Source of the DNA: JACCTU01 sp963737405
GTDB taxonomy: Bacteria; Actinomycetota; Thermoleophilia; Gaiellales; Gaiellaceae
Direction of reading: 5' to 3'
Length of the DNA stretch: 64,000 nucleotides
NCBI GenBank assembly: GCA_963737405.1
Contig: CAVTSL010000014.1
Span: 62,001-126,000, forward strand
The notes beneath the pieces are model-generated. The model did no database searches. It was not told the DNA's origin and was given only the letters and a program-made list of their open reading frames with translations. Position numbers and translations under genes: made by a program. Positions 54,410 through 63,385 of this stretch are shown here, piece by piece (position 1 is the first letter of the stretch; every line of letters begins with the position of its first letter).

Positions 54410-55987
54410 ATGCGGCCAGGGGCTCCCTCTCATACAGCAACACGCGGCAGCGCCCTCTGGGGACGCGGCGGCCGGGACGAGCGCTCGAGCGCGCTCTGGG
54501 GACGCGGAGGCCGGAGCGCGACGCTGCTGACGATCGCCCTGGCGTTCCTGCTCCTGCCGACCGCCGGGCTCGCCGAGCGGGACATCCGCGCCGTCGTGCC
54601 CGCCGACCTCCTCGCCGAGGCGGGCGCGAACCCGAACGCGACCTTCGCCGTCATCGTGCAGGGCGACAAGGTCGCCGACCGTGTGGAGAGCGGCAAGGGG
54701 AAGCTCAAGCGCGCCTTCCGCTCGGTGAACGGCGCCGCGGCCACGGTCACCGGCGAGCAGCTGCTCGGCCTCGCGCGCGACTCCCACGTCGCCGTGATCA
54801 CGCGCGACTCGGCCGTCCGGACGAGCGCGTACGAGGACAACGAGATCTGGCGCGACGCGGTCGCCGCGCGACCGCTCTGGAACGACACGTTTTCGCTCTC
54901 GGGGGCGACGCCGCCCGCGATCGCGATCGTCGACTCCGGCATCGACGCGTCGAAGGCGGACGACTTCGGCTCGCGCATCGTCGCGCGCGTCAACTTCAGC
55001 TCCCTCGAGCCGAACGCGACGGGCGACCCGTCCGGCCATGGGACGATGGTCGCGGGTGTCGCCGCCGGCGGCGCTGCCGGACACCGCGGCGTCGCGCCGA
55101 ACGCGCCGCTCGTCGACGTCCGCGTCGCCGCGAGCACCGGGGAGGCCCGGACGAGCGACGTGCTCGCCGGGATCGACTGGATCCTCGCGAACAAGTCCCA
55201 GCTGAACATCCGCGTGGCGAACTTCTCGCTCGGCGGCGGCCGCGAGACGAGCTTCCAGTACGACCCGCTCGACAAGGCCGTCGAGAAGCTCTGGCTGAGC
55301 GGCGTCGTCGTCGTGGCCTCGGCCGGCAACCAGGGCTCGCCGACCGGGCCGGTCAAGCTCGGCGCACCGGCGAACGACCCGTTCGTGATCACGGTCGGGG
55401 CGCTCGACACCGACGGCACCGCCTGGCGCCTCGACGACGACCGCGCGCCGTGGTCGGCCTACGGGCGGACGGCGGACGGCTTCGCGAAGCCCGAGCTCTC
55501 GGCGCCCGGCCGCTTCATGGTCATGCCGGTGCCCTCGGGCGCCGCGATCCCGGCCCGGATGCCGGAGCGCGTCCTCGGCAACGGCTACATGTGGATGTCG
55601 GGCACGTCCTTCGCGGCCCCGGTCGTCTCGGGCGCGGCGGCGCAGCTCCTCGCCCGTCGGCCCGGACTGACGCCCGACCAGGTGAAGGGCGCGCTGATGG
55701 CCTCGGCGAACAAGCTCCGCAGCGCGGGAACGGGGATCGGCGAGGTCAACGTCGCGGGCGCCGTCGGCGTCCTGAGCCCGCCGAACCCGAACGAGGGGCT
55801 CCTCGGCTTCGTGGCGAACGGCACGTTCGACGCGGCTGCGTGGGCCCGCTACGTCTCGACCACGGCGAACTGGACGATGGCCAACTGGGTCGACGCCAAC
55901 TGGGCCGAGTCGAACTGGACCGAGTCGAACTGGGTCGAATCCAACTGGGTGGAGTCGAACTGGGTCGAGTCGAACTGGTCGGAGTAA
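54410..55987 (+). CDS. S8 subtilase 2 with SALWG head and Asn-Trp tail
   Basis: Paralogue of the preceding gene, 525 residues. The N-terminus has two SALWGRGGR motifs (about residues 14-35) before a signal/TM segment (LLTIALAFLLLPTAGLA). The prodomain-like part (VPADLLAEAGANPNATFAVI) is intact here. Catalytic residues: Asp in IAIVDSGIDASKA, His in SGHGTMVAG, Asn in ASAGNQGS, Ser in MSGTSFAAPVVSGAA. The tail has eight NW units (55868-55984) ending in NWSE. The acidic E in most units (NWVES, NWAES) differs from the Ser/Ala-rich tail of subtilase 1, so the two tails have diverged in charge. Confidence 0.92.
   Translation: MRPGAPSHTATRGSALWGRGGRDERSSALWGRGGRSATLLTIALAFLLLPTAGLAERDIRAVVPADLLAEAGANPNATFAVIVQGDKVADRVESGKGKLKRAFRSVNGAAATVTGEQLLGLARDSHVAVITRDSAVRTSAYEDNEIWRDAVAARPLWNDTFSLSGATPPAIAIVDSGIDASKADDFGSRIVARVNFSSLEPNATGDPSGHGTMVAGVAAGGAAGHRGVAPNAPLVDVRVAASTGEARTSDVLAGIDWILANKSQLNIRVANFSLGGGRETSFQYDPLDKAVEKLWLSGVVVVASAGNQGSPTGPVKLGAPANDPFVITVGALDTDGTAWRLDDDRAPWSAYGRTADGFAKPELSAPGRFMVMPVPSGAAIPARMPERVLGNGYMWMSGTSFAAPVVSGAAAQLLARRPGLTPDQVKGALMASANKLRSAGTGIGEVNVAGAVGVLSPPNPNEGLLGFVANGTFDAAAWARYVSTTANWTMANWVDANWAESNWTESNWVESNWVESNWVESNWSE
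55868..55984 (+). repeat. 15-bp tandem coding repeat (NWxxx, 8 units)
   Basis: Seven pentapeptides (NWTMA, NWVDA, NWAES, NWTES and three NWVES) plus the terminal NWSE; 39 codons in exact frame. Same design and same ending rule (NW-small-Glu-stop) as in subtilase 1, but acidic. Confidence 0.95.
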
Positions 55988-56035
55988 CGGTAAAGCCCAC
56001 ACGGCTCCCGGCCGACAACTAGGGCAGGAGCGACT

Positions 56036-58751
56036 GTGGCTGCGACCGAAAACCAGCTCTCGAAGAGCGCCAAGATCTTCCTGGGCGTGCTGTTTGCGCT
56101 GTCCGCGATCCTGCTCGTCCCGAGCCTGGCGCAGCTCTCGCTCGACACCGAGGGCTGGCTCGTCTTCTTCATCTTCGGCGGAGCCGCGGCTGCGGCCCAG
56201 CTGTTCCCGGTCCACACGCTCAAGAACAACGCCTTCACGCCGGCGATCGTCTTCATGCTCCCGGCGGTCTTCCTGCTGCCGCCGCCGCTGATCGCGCTGA
56301 TGCCGATCGTCATGCACCTGCCCGAGTGGCTGCGCGTCCGCTACCCGTGGTTCATGCAGTCGTTCAACATCGCGAACCACACGATCGACCTGTTCGCCGC
56401 GTACGCCGTCGCGAACCTCGTCCTCGACCACGCGCCGGGGACCGAGGAGCAGGTGTGGGCGATGGCCGGCGTCGCGGCGACGCTCGTCTACGTCGCCCTC
56501 AACCACTCGATCGTCGCGCTGATGCTCAGGCTCGCGCGCGGGATGCGCCTGCGCGAGACCGGGCTCCTCTCCTTCCAGAGCCTCTCGAACGAGATGGTGG
56601 TCGGCCTGCTCGGCTTCGCGCTCGTCAGCTTCTGGCAGACGAACCCCTGGCTGATCCCGATCGGGATCGCCCCGATGCTGCTGATCCACCGCTCGCTCGC
56701 CGTGCCGGCGCTCGAGGAGGAGGCGCGTGTCGATCCGAAGACCGGCCTCTTCAACGCCCGCCACTTCGCGTCCGCGTTGAGCGAGGAGCTCGGCCGCGCG
56801 ACCCGCTTCGAACGGCCGCTCTCGCTGATCATGGCCGACCTCGACCTGCTCCGCGACATCAACAACACGTACGGCCACCTCGCAGGCGACGCGGTGCTGA
56901 AGGGCATCGCCCAGATCTTCCGGCAGCAGCTCCGGCACTACGACGTCCCTGCGCGCTTCGGTGGGGAGGAGTTCTCGATCCTCCTGCCGGAGACACCGCC
57001 CGAGCAGGCGCTCGAGATCGCGGAGCGCATCCGTCGCGCGGTGGCCGAGGCCGCGTTCGAGGTCGAGACCTCGAGCGAGCCGATCCGGGCGACCGTCTCG
57101 ATCGGCGTCGCAGGCGTGCCGAAGGACGCGACCGACGCGAACGAGCTGATCCACCAGGCAGACCTCGCCGTCTACCGCGCCAAGCTCCAGGGACGGAACC
57201 GCGTCCTCGGCGCGAGCGAGGAGCAGATGATCCTGAACAACGACCGGCCGCGGATCCTCACGGTCGCGGACGATGCGGACCCGGTCGTGACCCTGCCGCG
57301 CGCGGTGGACGCGCTGCCCGTCGACGACCGGCGCCCGCAGGACCAGCCGAGACCCCACGCGGTCCAGGGCCCACGGTTCCTCGCGCTCTCGAAGCGCCTC
57401 GGGCTGCTCATCGCGGCCGTGAGCGCCTCCGGCATCGCGGCGGGTGTCCTCGGGCTGATCTACGGCACGACGGCGGACATCGTCGGACTGCTCGCGATCG
57501 TCACGCTCGTCGGCATCGGCCAGGCCGTCGCGCTCACCGTCAGCGACGAGATCGGCGGCAGCTCGATCTCCCTCAGCGCCGTCGGGGCGATCGCCGGCGC
57601 CGCGCTCTTCGGGCCCCGCGCCGCGCTCGCGCTCGCGGTGACCATCGCGATCGTCGACTGGAGCGCACAGCGGATCTGGACGCACCAGGTGCTGTTCAAC
57701 ATCGGGGCGCTCGCGCTCGCGTCGCTCTCGGCGGCGGGCGCGTTCGCCGCCGCGGGCATGCTCGAGCTCACGGGCACACCGGACAAGATCGCGATGATCG
57801 CCGCAGGCGTCCTCGCGGGGCTCGTCTACTTCCTCGTCAACATGAGCCTCGTCAGCGTCGCGCTCGCGATGGAGGGGCACGAGCGCTGGCTCGCGGTCTT
57901 CAAGGAGCGCTTCGCGTGGCTCTGGCTCCACTACCTCGTCTACGGCTTCGTCGCCGGCGTGATGGCCGTCGCGTACGGCGCGGCCGGGCTCTGGGGCCTC
58001 GGCGTCTTCGCCGTGCCGCTGCTCCTCATGCGCAAGACCCAGGAGTCCTATCTCGCGCACACGCAGCGCTCCGTCCAGAAGCTCCGCGCCGCGGCCGAGA
58101 CGATCCAGACGCAGAACATCTCGCTCGAGCAGGCGAACCGGCTGATCAAGGAACGCTCGACCGCCGCGATGGAGTCGCTCTCGGCGACGGTCGACGCGCG
58201 CGACTCGTACACCGCCGGTCACTCGCGCCGCGTGCAGCAGCTCGCGCTCGCGATCGGCCGCGAGCTCGGGCTCTCGCAGGCCGAGCTGGACCTCCTCGGC
58301 CATGCCGCGCTCTTCCACGACATCGGCAAGCTCGCGATCCCGGACGCGATCCTGCTCAAGCCGGCCTCGCTCACGAGCGAGGAGTGGGCGCTGATGCAGC
58401 GCCACGCGGAGGAGGGCGCCAGGATCATCGACCGCCTCGGGTTCCTCGGCGACGCCGTCCCGGCGATCCGCCACCACCACGAGCGCTTCGACGGCACCGG
58501 CTACCCGGATCGGCTGAGTGGGGAGGAGATCCCGCTCGGCGCGCGCATCATCCACGTCGCGGACGCCCTCGACTCGATGCTGACGACGCGGATCTACCGC
58601 GCCGCCCGGCCGCCCGCGGACGCGCTCTCGGAGCTCCGGCGGGCGTCCGGCAGCCAGTTCTGCCCGCGCTGCGTCGGCCGCGCTCGAGCGGATCCTGCCG
58701 ATCGAGAGCCTCGAGGACGAGCAGGGCTCGCTCCTCGCAGCCGTCTCCTAG
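56036..58751 (+). CDS. Membrane GGDEF-HD-GYP protein with two TM modules; one frameshift
   Basis: Bifunctional c-di-GMP candidate. Order: five or six TM helices (residues about 20-220), GGDEF domain (GLFNARHFASAL; active site GGEEF near residue 309), a second block of about seven TM helices (about 445-660), a coiled coil, and HD-GYP (HDIGK near 762, HHERFDGTGYPD near 822). Both active sites look intact. The end is frameshifted: an extra G near 58676 hides the natural C-terminus AALERILPIESLEDEQGSLL, which stops at 58751. GTG 56036 has GGAG upstream. It starts 48 bp after subtilase 2 and may be cotranscribed. Confidence 0.88.
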
Positions 58752-58765
58752 CGCCGGGGCTGCTC

Positions 58766-58783
58766 GGGCGCTGTTGCGCGCCC
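58766..58783 (+). terminator. Short hairpin after the HD-GYP gene
   Basis: GGGCGC (58766-58771) pairs with GCGCCC (58778-58783) across a 6-nt loop, 15 bp after the corrected HD-GYP stop and before the next gene. It has no U-run. Confidence 0.4.
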
Positions 58784-58808
58784 CTCAATATGCTCTACCA
58801 TTCTTGAC

Positions 58809-59492
58809 ATGGCCCGGAAGCGGGCGTTTCGTGCGCTCGACGGGATCGACCCCGAGCGGCTGGCGGCGTTCCAGGCGGGAATCCGCAAGCGCTACGGCGA
58901 CGAGGAGCTCCTCGACGAGCTGCGCGCCTGTGCGGAGCGGCTCGGCCGCTCGCCGACGATGCGCGAGTTCGCGGACGACCCGCAGACGCGCGTGCACCCG
59001 CAGACGGTGATCGAGCACTTCGGCAGCTGGAACGCCGCGAAGCGCGAGGCGGGGCTCGTCCCGCGGCGCTTCGCGACCCGCGAGGAGCTCCTGCAGGTGC
59101 TGCGCGACCTCGGCGAGGAGCTCGGGCGGACGCCGACGGCGCGCGACCTCGAGGAGCGGCGCGGCCGGCTCCCGTCGAAGTCGTTGTACTGGCACACGTT
59201 CGGCTCGCTGACGACGGCGCTCCGCGAGGCGGGCTTCGACGTGCCGGTGGGGGAGGAGCGGCTCGAGCGCGCGGTCGAGCAGGGAGTGAAGCTGGCGCGG
59301 AAGCTGAAGCGGCTGCCGAAGTTCGCCGACTGGGCGGACGCGCGCAAGCGGGACGACGAGATGATGACCGAGTGGCAGGTCTACCGCATGTTCGACTCGC
59401 GGCGCGGCGTGTGGGCGACCTTCCAGTTCCTGATCGCGGAGCGCCTGCGGGAGCAGGGCGTCGCGGTCACGCCCGAGGGCCGAGTCGGCTAG
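58809..59492 (+). CDS. HNH-repeat (homing-endonuclease-associated repeat) DNA-binding-type protein
   Basis: A 227-residue cytoplasmic protein with at least two copies of a helical repeat: residues about 33-76 (LRACAERLGRSPTMREFADD, then FGSWNAAKREAGL) and about 90-140 (LRDLGEELGRTPTARDLEER, then FGSLTTALREAGF); a third, weaker copy ends the protein. The pattern G-x-x-PT...FGS(W/L)..A...AG matches the homing endonuclease-associated repeat, thought to bind DNA. No nuclease motif is present. It is a likely small nucleic-acid-binding regulator. ATG 58809 follows an AT-rich CAATATGCTC sequence. Confidence 0.75.
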   Translation: MARKRAFRALDGIDPERLAAFQAGIRKRYGDEELLDELRACAERLGRSPTMREFADDPQTRVHPQTVIEHFGSWNAAKREAGLVPRRFATREELLQVLRDLGEELGRTPTARDLEERRGRLPSKSLYWHTFGSLTTALREAGFDVPVGEERLERAVEQGVKLARKLKRLPKFADWADARKRDDEMMTEWQVYRMFDSRRGVWATFQFLIAERLREQGVAVTPEGRVG

Positions 59493-60283
59493 GAAGGGAC
59501 GACGAGCGCGGCGAGCCGCTTGAGGCAGTGCGCGCCCTCGTGCGGGGCGCGGACCGTCGGCAGCGGGTTCTCCTCGACGAACGAGGCGTCGGGGCGGAAC
59601 CGCTCGCTCCACGCGACGCGCCCGTCGGCGAGCGCGAGCATCGTGCCCTCGCCGACCTCGCGCTTGTGGAGCTTGACGCCGGCGTAGCGCTCGACCGTGT
59701 CGAGCGCGAGCTTGGTCGAGGCGAAGAACGTCTCGCGATGTCCGCGGCCGACCCAGAGCGGGCGGCCCACGCCGCGGGCGAGGAAGAGCAGCCCGGGACG
59801 GCGCTCGTCGAGCCACGCGGTGGCCATCGCGCCGTAGAGCTGCTCGAGGGCCGCCGCACGGTTCTCGCTCTCCTCGGCGAGCGCGAAGATCGCCTCGGAG
59901 TCGACCGTCATCTCCGGCTCGTGCCGCCGCCAGCCGCGCTGCTCGAAGAGCTCGTCGTCGTTCGTGATGATCCCGTTGTGGATCCCGACGACCGCGCCGT
60001 GGCGAACCGGATGGTTGTTCGCCGCGATCGACGGGTGGCCCTTCGTGTAGTCCCGAACGTGGACGAGCGTCTCGACGGCGCCCGCGGGGACGCGGATCTG
60101 GTCGAGCAGCTCGCTCGCACCCGAACGCTGCTTGTGCACGACGACGGGGCCGTTCGGGAGCCGGTGGGCGTACCCCACGGCGTCGGCGCCGCGCTCGGCG
60201 ATTCCGGCCAGGAGCGACTGCGCCGCAAGCGTCCGATCGACGCTCGAAGACTCGCTCAGGCTATAGCCGGCAATGCCGCACAT
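59489..60283 (-). CDS. Class II glutamine amidotransferase domain protein
   Basis: Ntn-type glutaminase of the GlmS/PurF class. ATG 60283 gives MCGIAGYSLSE, with Cys2 as the nucleophile after Met removal. GERGADAVGYAHR-like and HPVRHGAVVGIHNGIITNDD blocks match the glutaminase core (actual text IAERGADAVGYAHR). At 264 residues it lacks the SIS domains of GlmS and the PRTase domain of PurF, so it is a stand-alone glutaminase of unknown partner. GGAAGAGC precedes the start. It is divergent from the first sigma gene. Confidence 0.88.
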   Translation of the reverse strand: MCGIAGYSLSESSSVDRTLAAQSLLAGIAERGADAVGYAHRLPNGPVVVHKQRSGASELLDQIRVPAGAVETLVHVRDYTKGHPSIAANNHPVRHGAVVGIHNGIITNDDELFEQRGWRRHEPEMTVDSEAIFALAEESENRAAALEQLYGAMATAWLDERRPGLLFLARGVGRPLWVGRGHRETFFASTKLALDTVERYAGVKLHKREVGEGTMLALADGRVAWSERFRPDASFVEENPLPTVRAPHEGAHCLKRLAALVVPS

Positions 60284-60440
60284 GCTCTTCCGATCGTAGG
60301 ATGGTTCCCGGCTATCACTGTTCCCACTAGACGTATCGACAGACCTAAGGGTTAGGTAAAAGTGCTGTAAGGGTCTCCATCCCTCGTTCGGGGCGACGGT
60401 CGCGTTCAAGCGCATCCCCCGAAAGGCCGATACGACGGGC

Positions 60441-61397
60441 ATGGAGTCGAACTCCCTTCCGAGCGAGCCCGCAGAGGCGCTCGACCCGGCCGAGCCGCAC
60501 CTCGAGCTGCTGCCCGCGCTCGACACGCCGGACGCGGCCGAGCCGGAGGAGCTCGACGTGCTCGACACACCGGCGCCGGTTCAGGACCCGCTCAAGCTCT
60601 ACGTCCGCCAGATCGGCGACGGGCGGCTGCTGACCGCGAGGGAGGAGCGTGAGCTCGCCCGCCTCAAGGACCTGGGCGACGAGGCCGCGAAGCGCCGCCT
60701 GATCGAGTGCAACCTCCGCCTCGTGATGTCGATCACCCGCAACTACACGAAGAGCGGTGTCCCGCTCCTCGACCTGATCCAGGAGGGGAACCTCGGCCTG
60801 ATCCGCGCGGTCGAGAAGTTCGACTACCGCATGGGGTACAAGCTCTCGACCTACGCGACGTGGTGGATCCGCCAGGCGATCACCCGCGCGCTCGCCGACC
60901 AGGGCCGGATCATCCGCCTGCCGGTGCACGTTGCCGACCAGGTGCGCAGGCTGATGCGCACGCGGCGGATGCTCGCGCAGAAGCTGAACCGCGAGCCGAC
61001 GATCGACGAGCTCGCCGCGGCCTCCGAGCTGCCGGTGAAGAAGGTCAAGGACCTGCTCGAGCTCGTCGAGGAGCCGGTGAGCCTCGAGACGCCCGTCGGC
61101 GACGGAGAGTCGCTGTACGGCGACCTGATCGAGGACACGAAGACCGACCGGCCCGAGCTGACGACGGCCGACTCGATGCGCCACCGCGAGCTCGTCCGCG
61201 CGCTCGACAGCCTCAACCCGCGCATGCGCAAGGTGCTCGCGCTCCGCTTCGGGCTCGACGGCGAGAAGCCGCAGACGCTCGAGGAGGTCGGGTCGGGTCT
61301 CGGGATCACGCGCGAGCGCGTCCGCCAGCTCGAGTCGCGTGCGCTGCGCGAGCTGCGCTCGGTCGCGCCGGACCTCGAGCTCTACCTCTCCGAGTAG
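60441..61397 (+). CDS. RNA polymerase sigma-70 factor (RpoD/group 1-2 type), no region 1.1
   Basis: A 318-residue sigma factor. Region 1.2 begins at DPLKLYVRQIG, regions 2.1-2.4 are NLRLVMSITRNY...GLIRAVEKFDYRMGYKLSTYATWWIRQAI (shown in parts), region 3 has AQKLNREPTIDELA, and region 4.2 is GITRERVRQLESRAL. The first 50 residues are acidic and do not resemble region 1.1. It is probably a group 2 or alternative primary-like factor. The 157-bp divergent region upstream is unusually AT-rich, with a CCTAA/TTAGG dyad. Confidence 0.93.
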   Translation: MESNSLPSEPAEALDPAEPHLELLPALDTPDAAEPEELDVLDTPAPVQDPLKLYVRQIGDGRLLTAREERELARLKDLGDEAAKRRLIECNLRLVMSITRNYTKSGVPLLDLIQEGNLGLIRAVEKFDYRMGYKLSTYATWWIRQAITRALADQGRIIRLPVHVADQVRRLMRTRRMLAQKLNREPTIDELAAASELPVKKVKDLLELVEEPVSLETPVGDGESLYGDLIEDTKTDRPELTTADSMRHRELVRALDSLNPRMRKVLALRFGLDGEKPQTLEEVGSGLGITRERVRQLESRALRELRSVAPDLELYLSE

Positions 61398-61425
61398 GAA
61401 GCACGACCGCGGGTACCCTCGCGGT

Positions 61426-62175
61426 ATGAGCTTCTTCGTCGACATCCACTCGCATGTCGTCCCGTCAGGCGACGACGGAGCTCAGCGCATCATCGAAGGA
61501 CGCGGCCTCTGCCGCGAGGCGGCGCGCCGCGGCACGGCGGTGCTGTACGCGACGCCGCACGTCTGGCCGCACCTCGTGCTGACCGAGGAACGCGAGCGCG
61601 AGGTGCGCGCGAACTTCGCGGAGCTGACGTCGGAGCAGCTCGGGCTCGAGCTCCGGCTCGGCTTCGAGCTGACGCCGGCGCCGCCGCTCCTCGAGCAGGA
61701 CCTGCGCCGCTACGTGCTCGAGGGGACGGACGCGGTGCTGATCGAGGTGCCCTTCACGGGCGGCGAGCGGCTGCTCGTCGAGATCTGCGAGCGGATGGAG
61801 CAGCAGGGGCTGCAGCCGGTGATCGCTCACCCCGAGCGGACCGAGGCCGTGCTCGACCGGCCGTCGCTCGCGCGCGACTTCGCGGAGCGCGGCTGGCTGC
61901 TGCAGGTCAACGGGAGCTCGCTGCTCGGCCGCCACGGGGCGGAGATCGAGGCGCTCGCCTGGGATCTCGTCGACGACTCGATCGTCGCGCTCGTCGGCTC
62001 GGACGGGCACCGCGGGACGCGTCCGGCCGTGCTCGACGACGCTTATCGGGCGGTCGAGGCGCGCGTGGGGGAGACGCAGGCGCGCTCGCTCTTCGACGGT
62101 TCGGCGATCGGCGTCGCCGCCGTCCACGATGACGTCAGTGCGCTGCGCGAGCAGGCGCGAAGCGCACGGCTCTAG
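61426..62175 (+). CDS. PHP-domain phosphatase (CpsB/YwqE-like tyrosine phosphatase)
   Basis: A 249-residue PHP-fold metal hydrolase. The start DIHSHVVPSGDDG (H8, H10), YATPHVWPH and IAHPERTEA supply metal ligands in the pattern of CpsB/YwqE phosphotyrosine phosphatases that control polysaccharide synthesis. No polysaccharide locus is in view, so the role is inferred from family only. It lies 28 bp after the first sigma gene and converges on the second. Confidence 0.85.
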   Translation: MSFFVDIHSHVVPSGDDGAQRIIEGRGLCREAARRGTAVLYATPHVWPHLVLTEEREREVRANFAELTSEQLGLELRLGFELTPAPPLLEQDLRRYVLEGTDAVLIEVPFTGGERLLVEICERMEQQGLQPVIAHPERTEAVLDRPSLARDFAERGWLLQVNGSSLLGRHGAEIEALAWDLVDDSIVALVGSDGHRGTRPAVLDDAYRAVEARVGETQARSLFDGSAIGVAAVHDDVSALREQARSARL

Positions 62176-62184
62176 CGAAAAACC

Positions 62185-63282
62185 TCAGAACGCGACGGCT
62201 TCCATCTCGTGCAAGCGCGCGAGGTGCCTGAGCGACTCGAGCTCGATCTGGCGGACGCGCTCGCGCGTCAGGCCGAGCCGGCGGCCGATCTCCTCGAGCG
62301 TCTTCGGCTCGGCGTCGTCGAGCCCGTAGCGGAGGACGACGACCGCGCGGTCGCGCTCGGAGAGCGCGTTGAGCGCGTTCGCGAGGGCCTGGCTCCGCAG
62401 CGTGACCTCGACCTCTTCCTCCGGGAGCGGCGAGTCGCCGGCCACGAAGTCGCCGAAGACGGCGTCGTCGTCGTCGCCCACCGGCTGGTCGAGGCTCGTC
62501 GAGGCCCGCGCGGCGGCGCGCACCTCCTTCGCCTGCTGGACCGGGAGGTTCGCCTCCTCTGCGATCTCCTCGAGCGTCGGCTCGCGCCCGAGCTCCATCC
62601 AGAGCGTGCGCTCCGCGCGGTTCATCTTCTGGAGGCGCTCGACGATGTGGACGGGCATCCGGATCGTCCGGGCCTTGTCGGCGAGCGCACGCGCGACGGC
62701 CTGCCGGATCCACCACGTCGCGTAGGTCGAGAACTTGTAGCCGCGGCGCCAGTCGAACTTCTCGACGGCGCGGATCAGCCCGAGCGTGCCCTCCTGGATC
62801 AGGTCGAGGAACGGCAGTCCCTGGTTGCGGTAGTTCTTCGCGATCGAGACGACGAGGCGGAGGTTGGACTGGATCATCCGCTGCTTCGCCTCGGGGTCGC
62901 CGCGCTCGATCTTCTTCGCGAGCTCGACCTCCTGGGCGGCGGTGAGGAGCGCATGGCGGCCGGCCTCGCGCAGGAAGAGCTGGAGCGCGTCGGTCGTGCT
63001 CTCGAGCGGCGGCGGGACGTACGGCTGCGGCGGAGGCGGCGCGGGCTGCTCCTTCTTCTCCTCGCGCTCGTCGAGGAGCTCGAAGCCCCGGGCCTCCAGC
63101 TCGCGCTCGAGGCCCTCGACCTCGAGGGGGCCGAGATCGTGCGGCTCGAGGAGCTCGTGCAGCTCGACGCGCCGGATCGTGCCGCTCGTCTCGGCCGTCT
63201 CGAGCAGAGGCCGGAGATCCTCCTGGACGAGAACGGTCTCGACGACGTCGACTGCCACGCGATACGGGCTTTCCTCGCGCAC
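62185..63282 (-). CDS. RNA polymerase sigma-70 factor (RpoD type) with region 1.1-like N-terminus
   Basis: A 365-residue sigma factor. Residues about 10-75 (LLETAETSGTIRRVELHELL, then VEGLERELEARGFELLDE) resemble region 1.1 of primary sigma factors. Regions 2.1-2.4 (NLRLVVSIAKNYRNQGLPFL; FSTYATWWIRQAVARA), region 3 and region 4.2 (LTRERVRQIELESLRHLARL) follow. Of the two sigma genes here this one looks more like the primary factor. GTG 63282 is the longest start; GTG 63261 (VAVDVVETV) behind GAGGAAAG is an alternative. Confidence 0.92.
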   Translation of the reverse strand: MREESPYRVAVDVVETVLVQEDLRPLLETAETSGTIRRVELHELLEPHDLGPLEVEGLERELEARGFELLDEREEKKEQPAPPPPQPYVPPPLESTTDALQLFLREAGRHALLTAAQEVELAKKIERGDPEAKQRMIQSNLRLVVSIAKNYRNQGLPFLDLIQEGTLGLIRAVEKFDWRRGYKFSTYATWWIRQAVARALADKARTIRMPVHIVERLQKMNRAERTLWMELGREPTLEEIAEEANLPVQQAKEVRAAARASTSLDQPVGDDDDAVFGDFVAGDSPLPEEEVEVTLRSQALANALNALSERDRAVVVLRYGLDDAEPKTLEEIGRRLGLTRERVRQIELESLRHLARLHEMEAVAF

Positions 63283-63291
63283 GCAGACCGC

Positions 63292-63315
63292 AAACCACGT
63301 TCCGCAGCGTGGTTT
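63292..63315. promoter_or_regulatory. Inverted repeat upstream of the second sigma gene
   Basis: AAACCACG (63292-63299) and CGTGGTTT (63308-63315) are perfect 8-bp arms around an 8-nt spacer, ending 9 bp before the GTG of the minus-strand sigma gene. It could be an operator or a 5' leader hairpin. Confidence 0.4.
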
Positions 63316-63362
63316 CGGCTCTTCCCTCCGAATGCACGGTAAGCGTCGTTATGTCAAGTCGA

Positions 63363-63382
63363 GACACGGCGGATACCGTGTC
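63363..63382. promoter_or_regulatory. Inverted repeat upstream of the last gene
   Basis: GACACGG (63363-63369) and CCGTGTC (63376-63382) are perfect 7-bp arms with the spacer CGGATA, 3 bp before the GTG at 63386. This position would block or shape translation initiation, or mark an operator. Confidence 0.35.
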
Positions 63383-63385
63383 GCC

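Noticed and set aside
54098..58555. A 1485-codon antisense frame over subtilase 2 and the HD-GYP gene
   Set aside because: The translation is a low-complexity Arg/Asp/Val shadow of strongly biased sense codons, and the opposite strand has complete catalytic domains.
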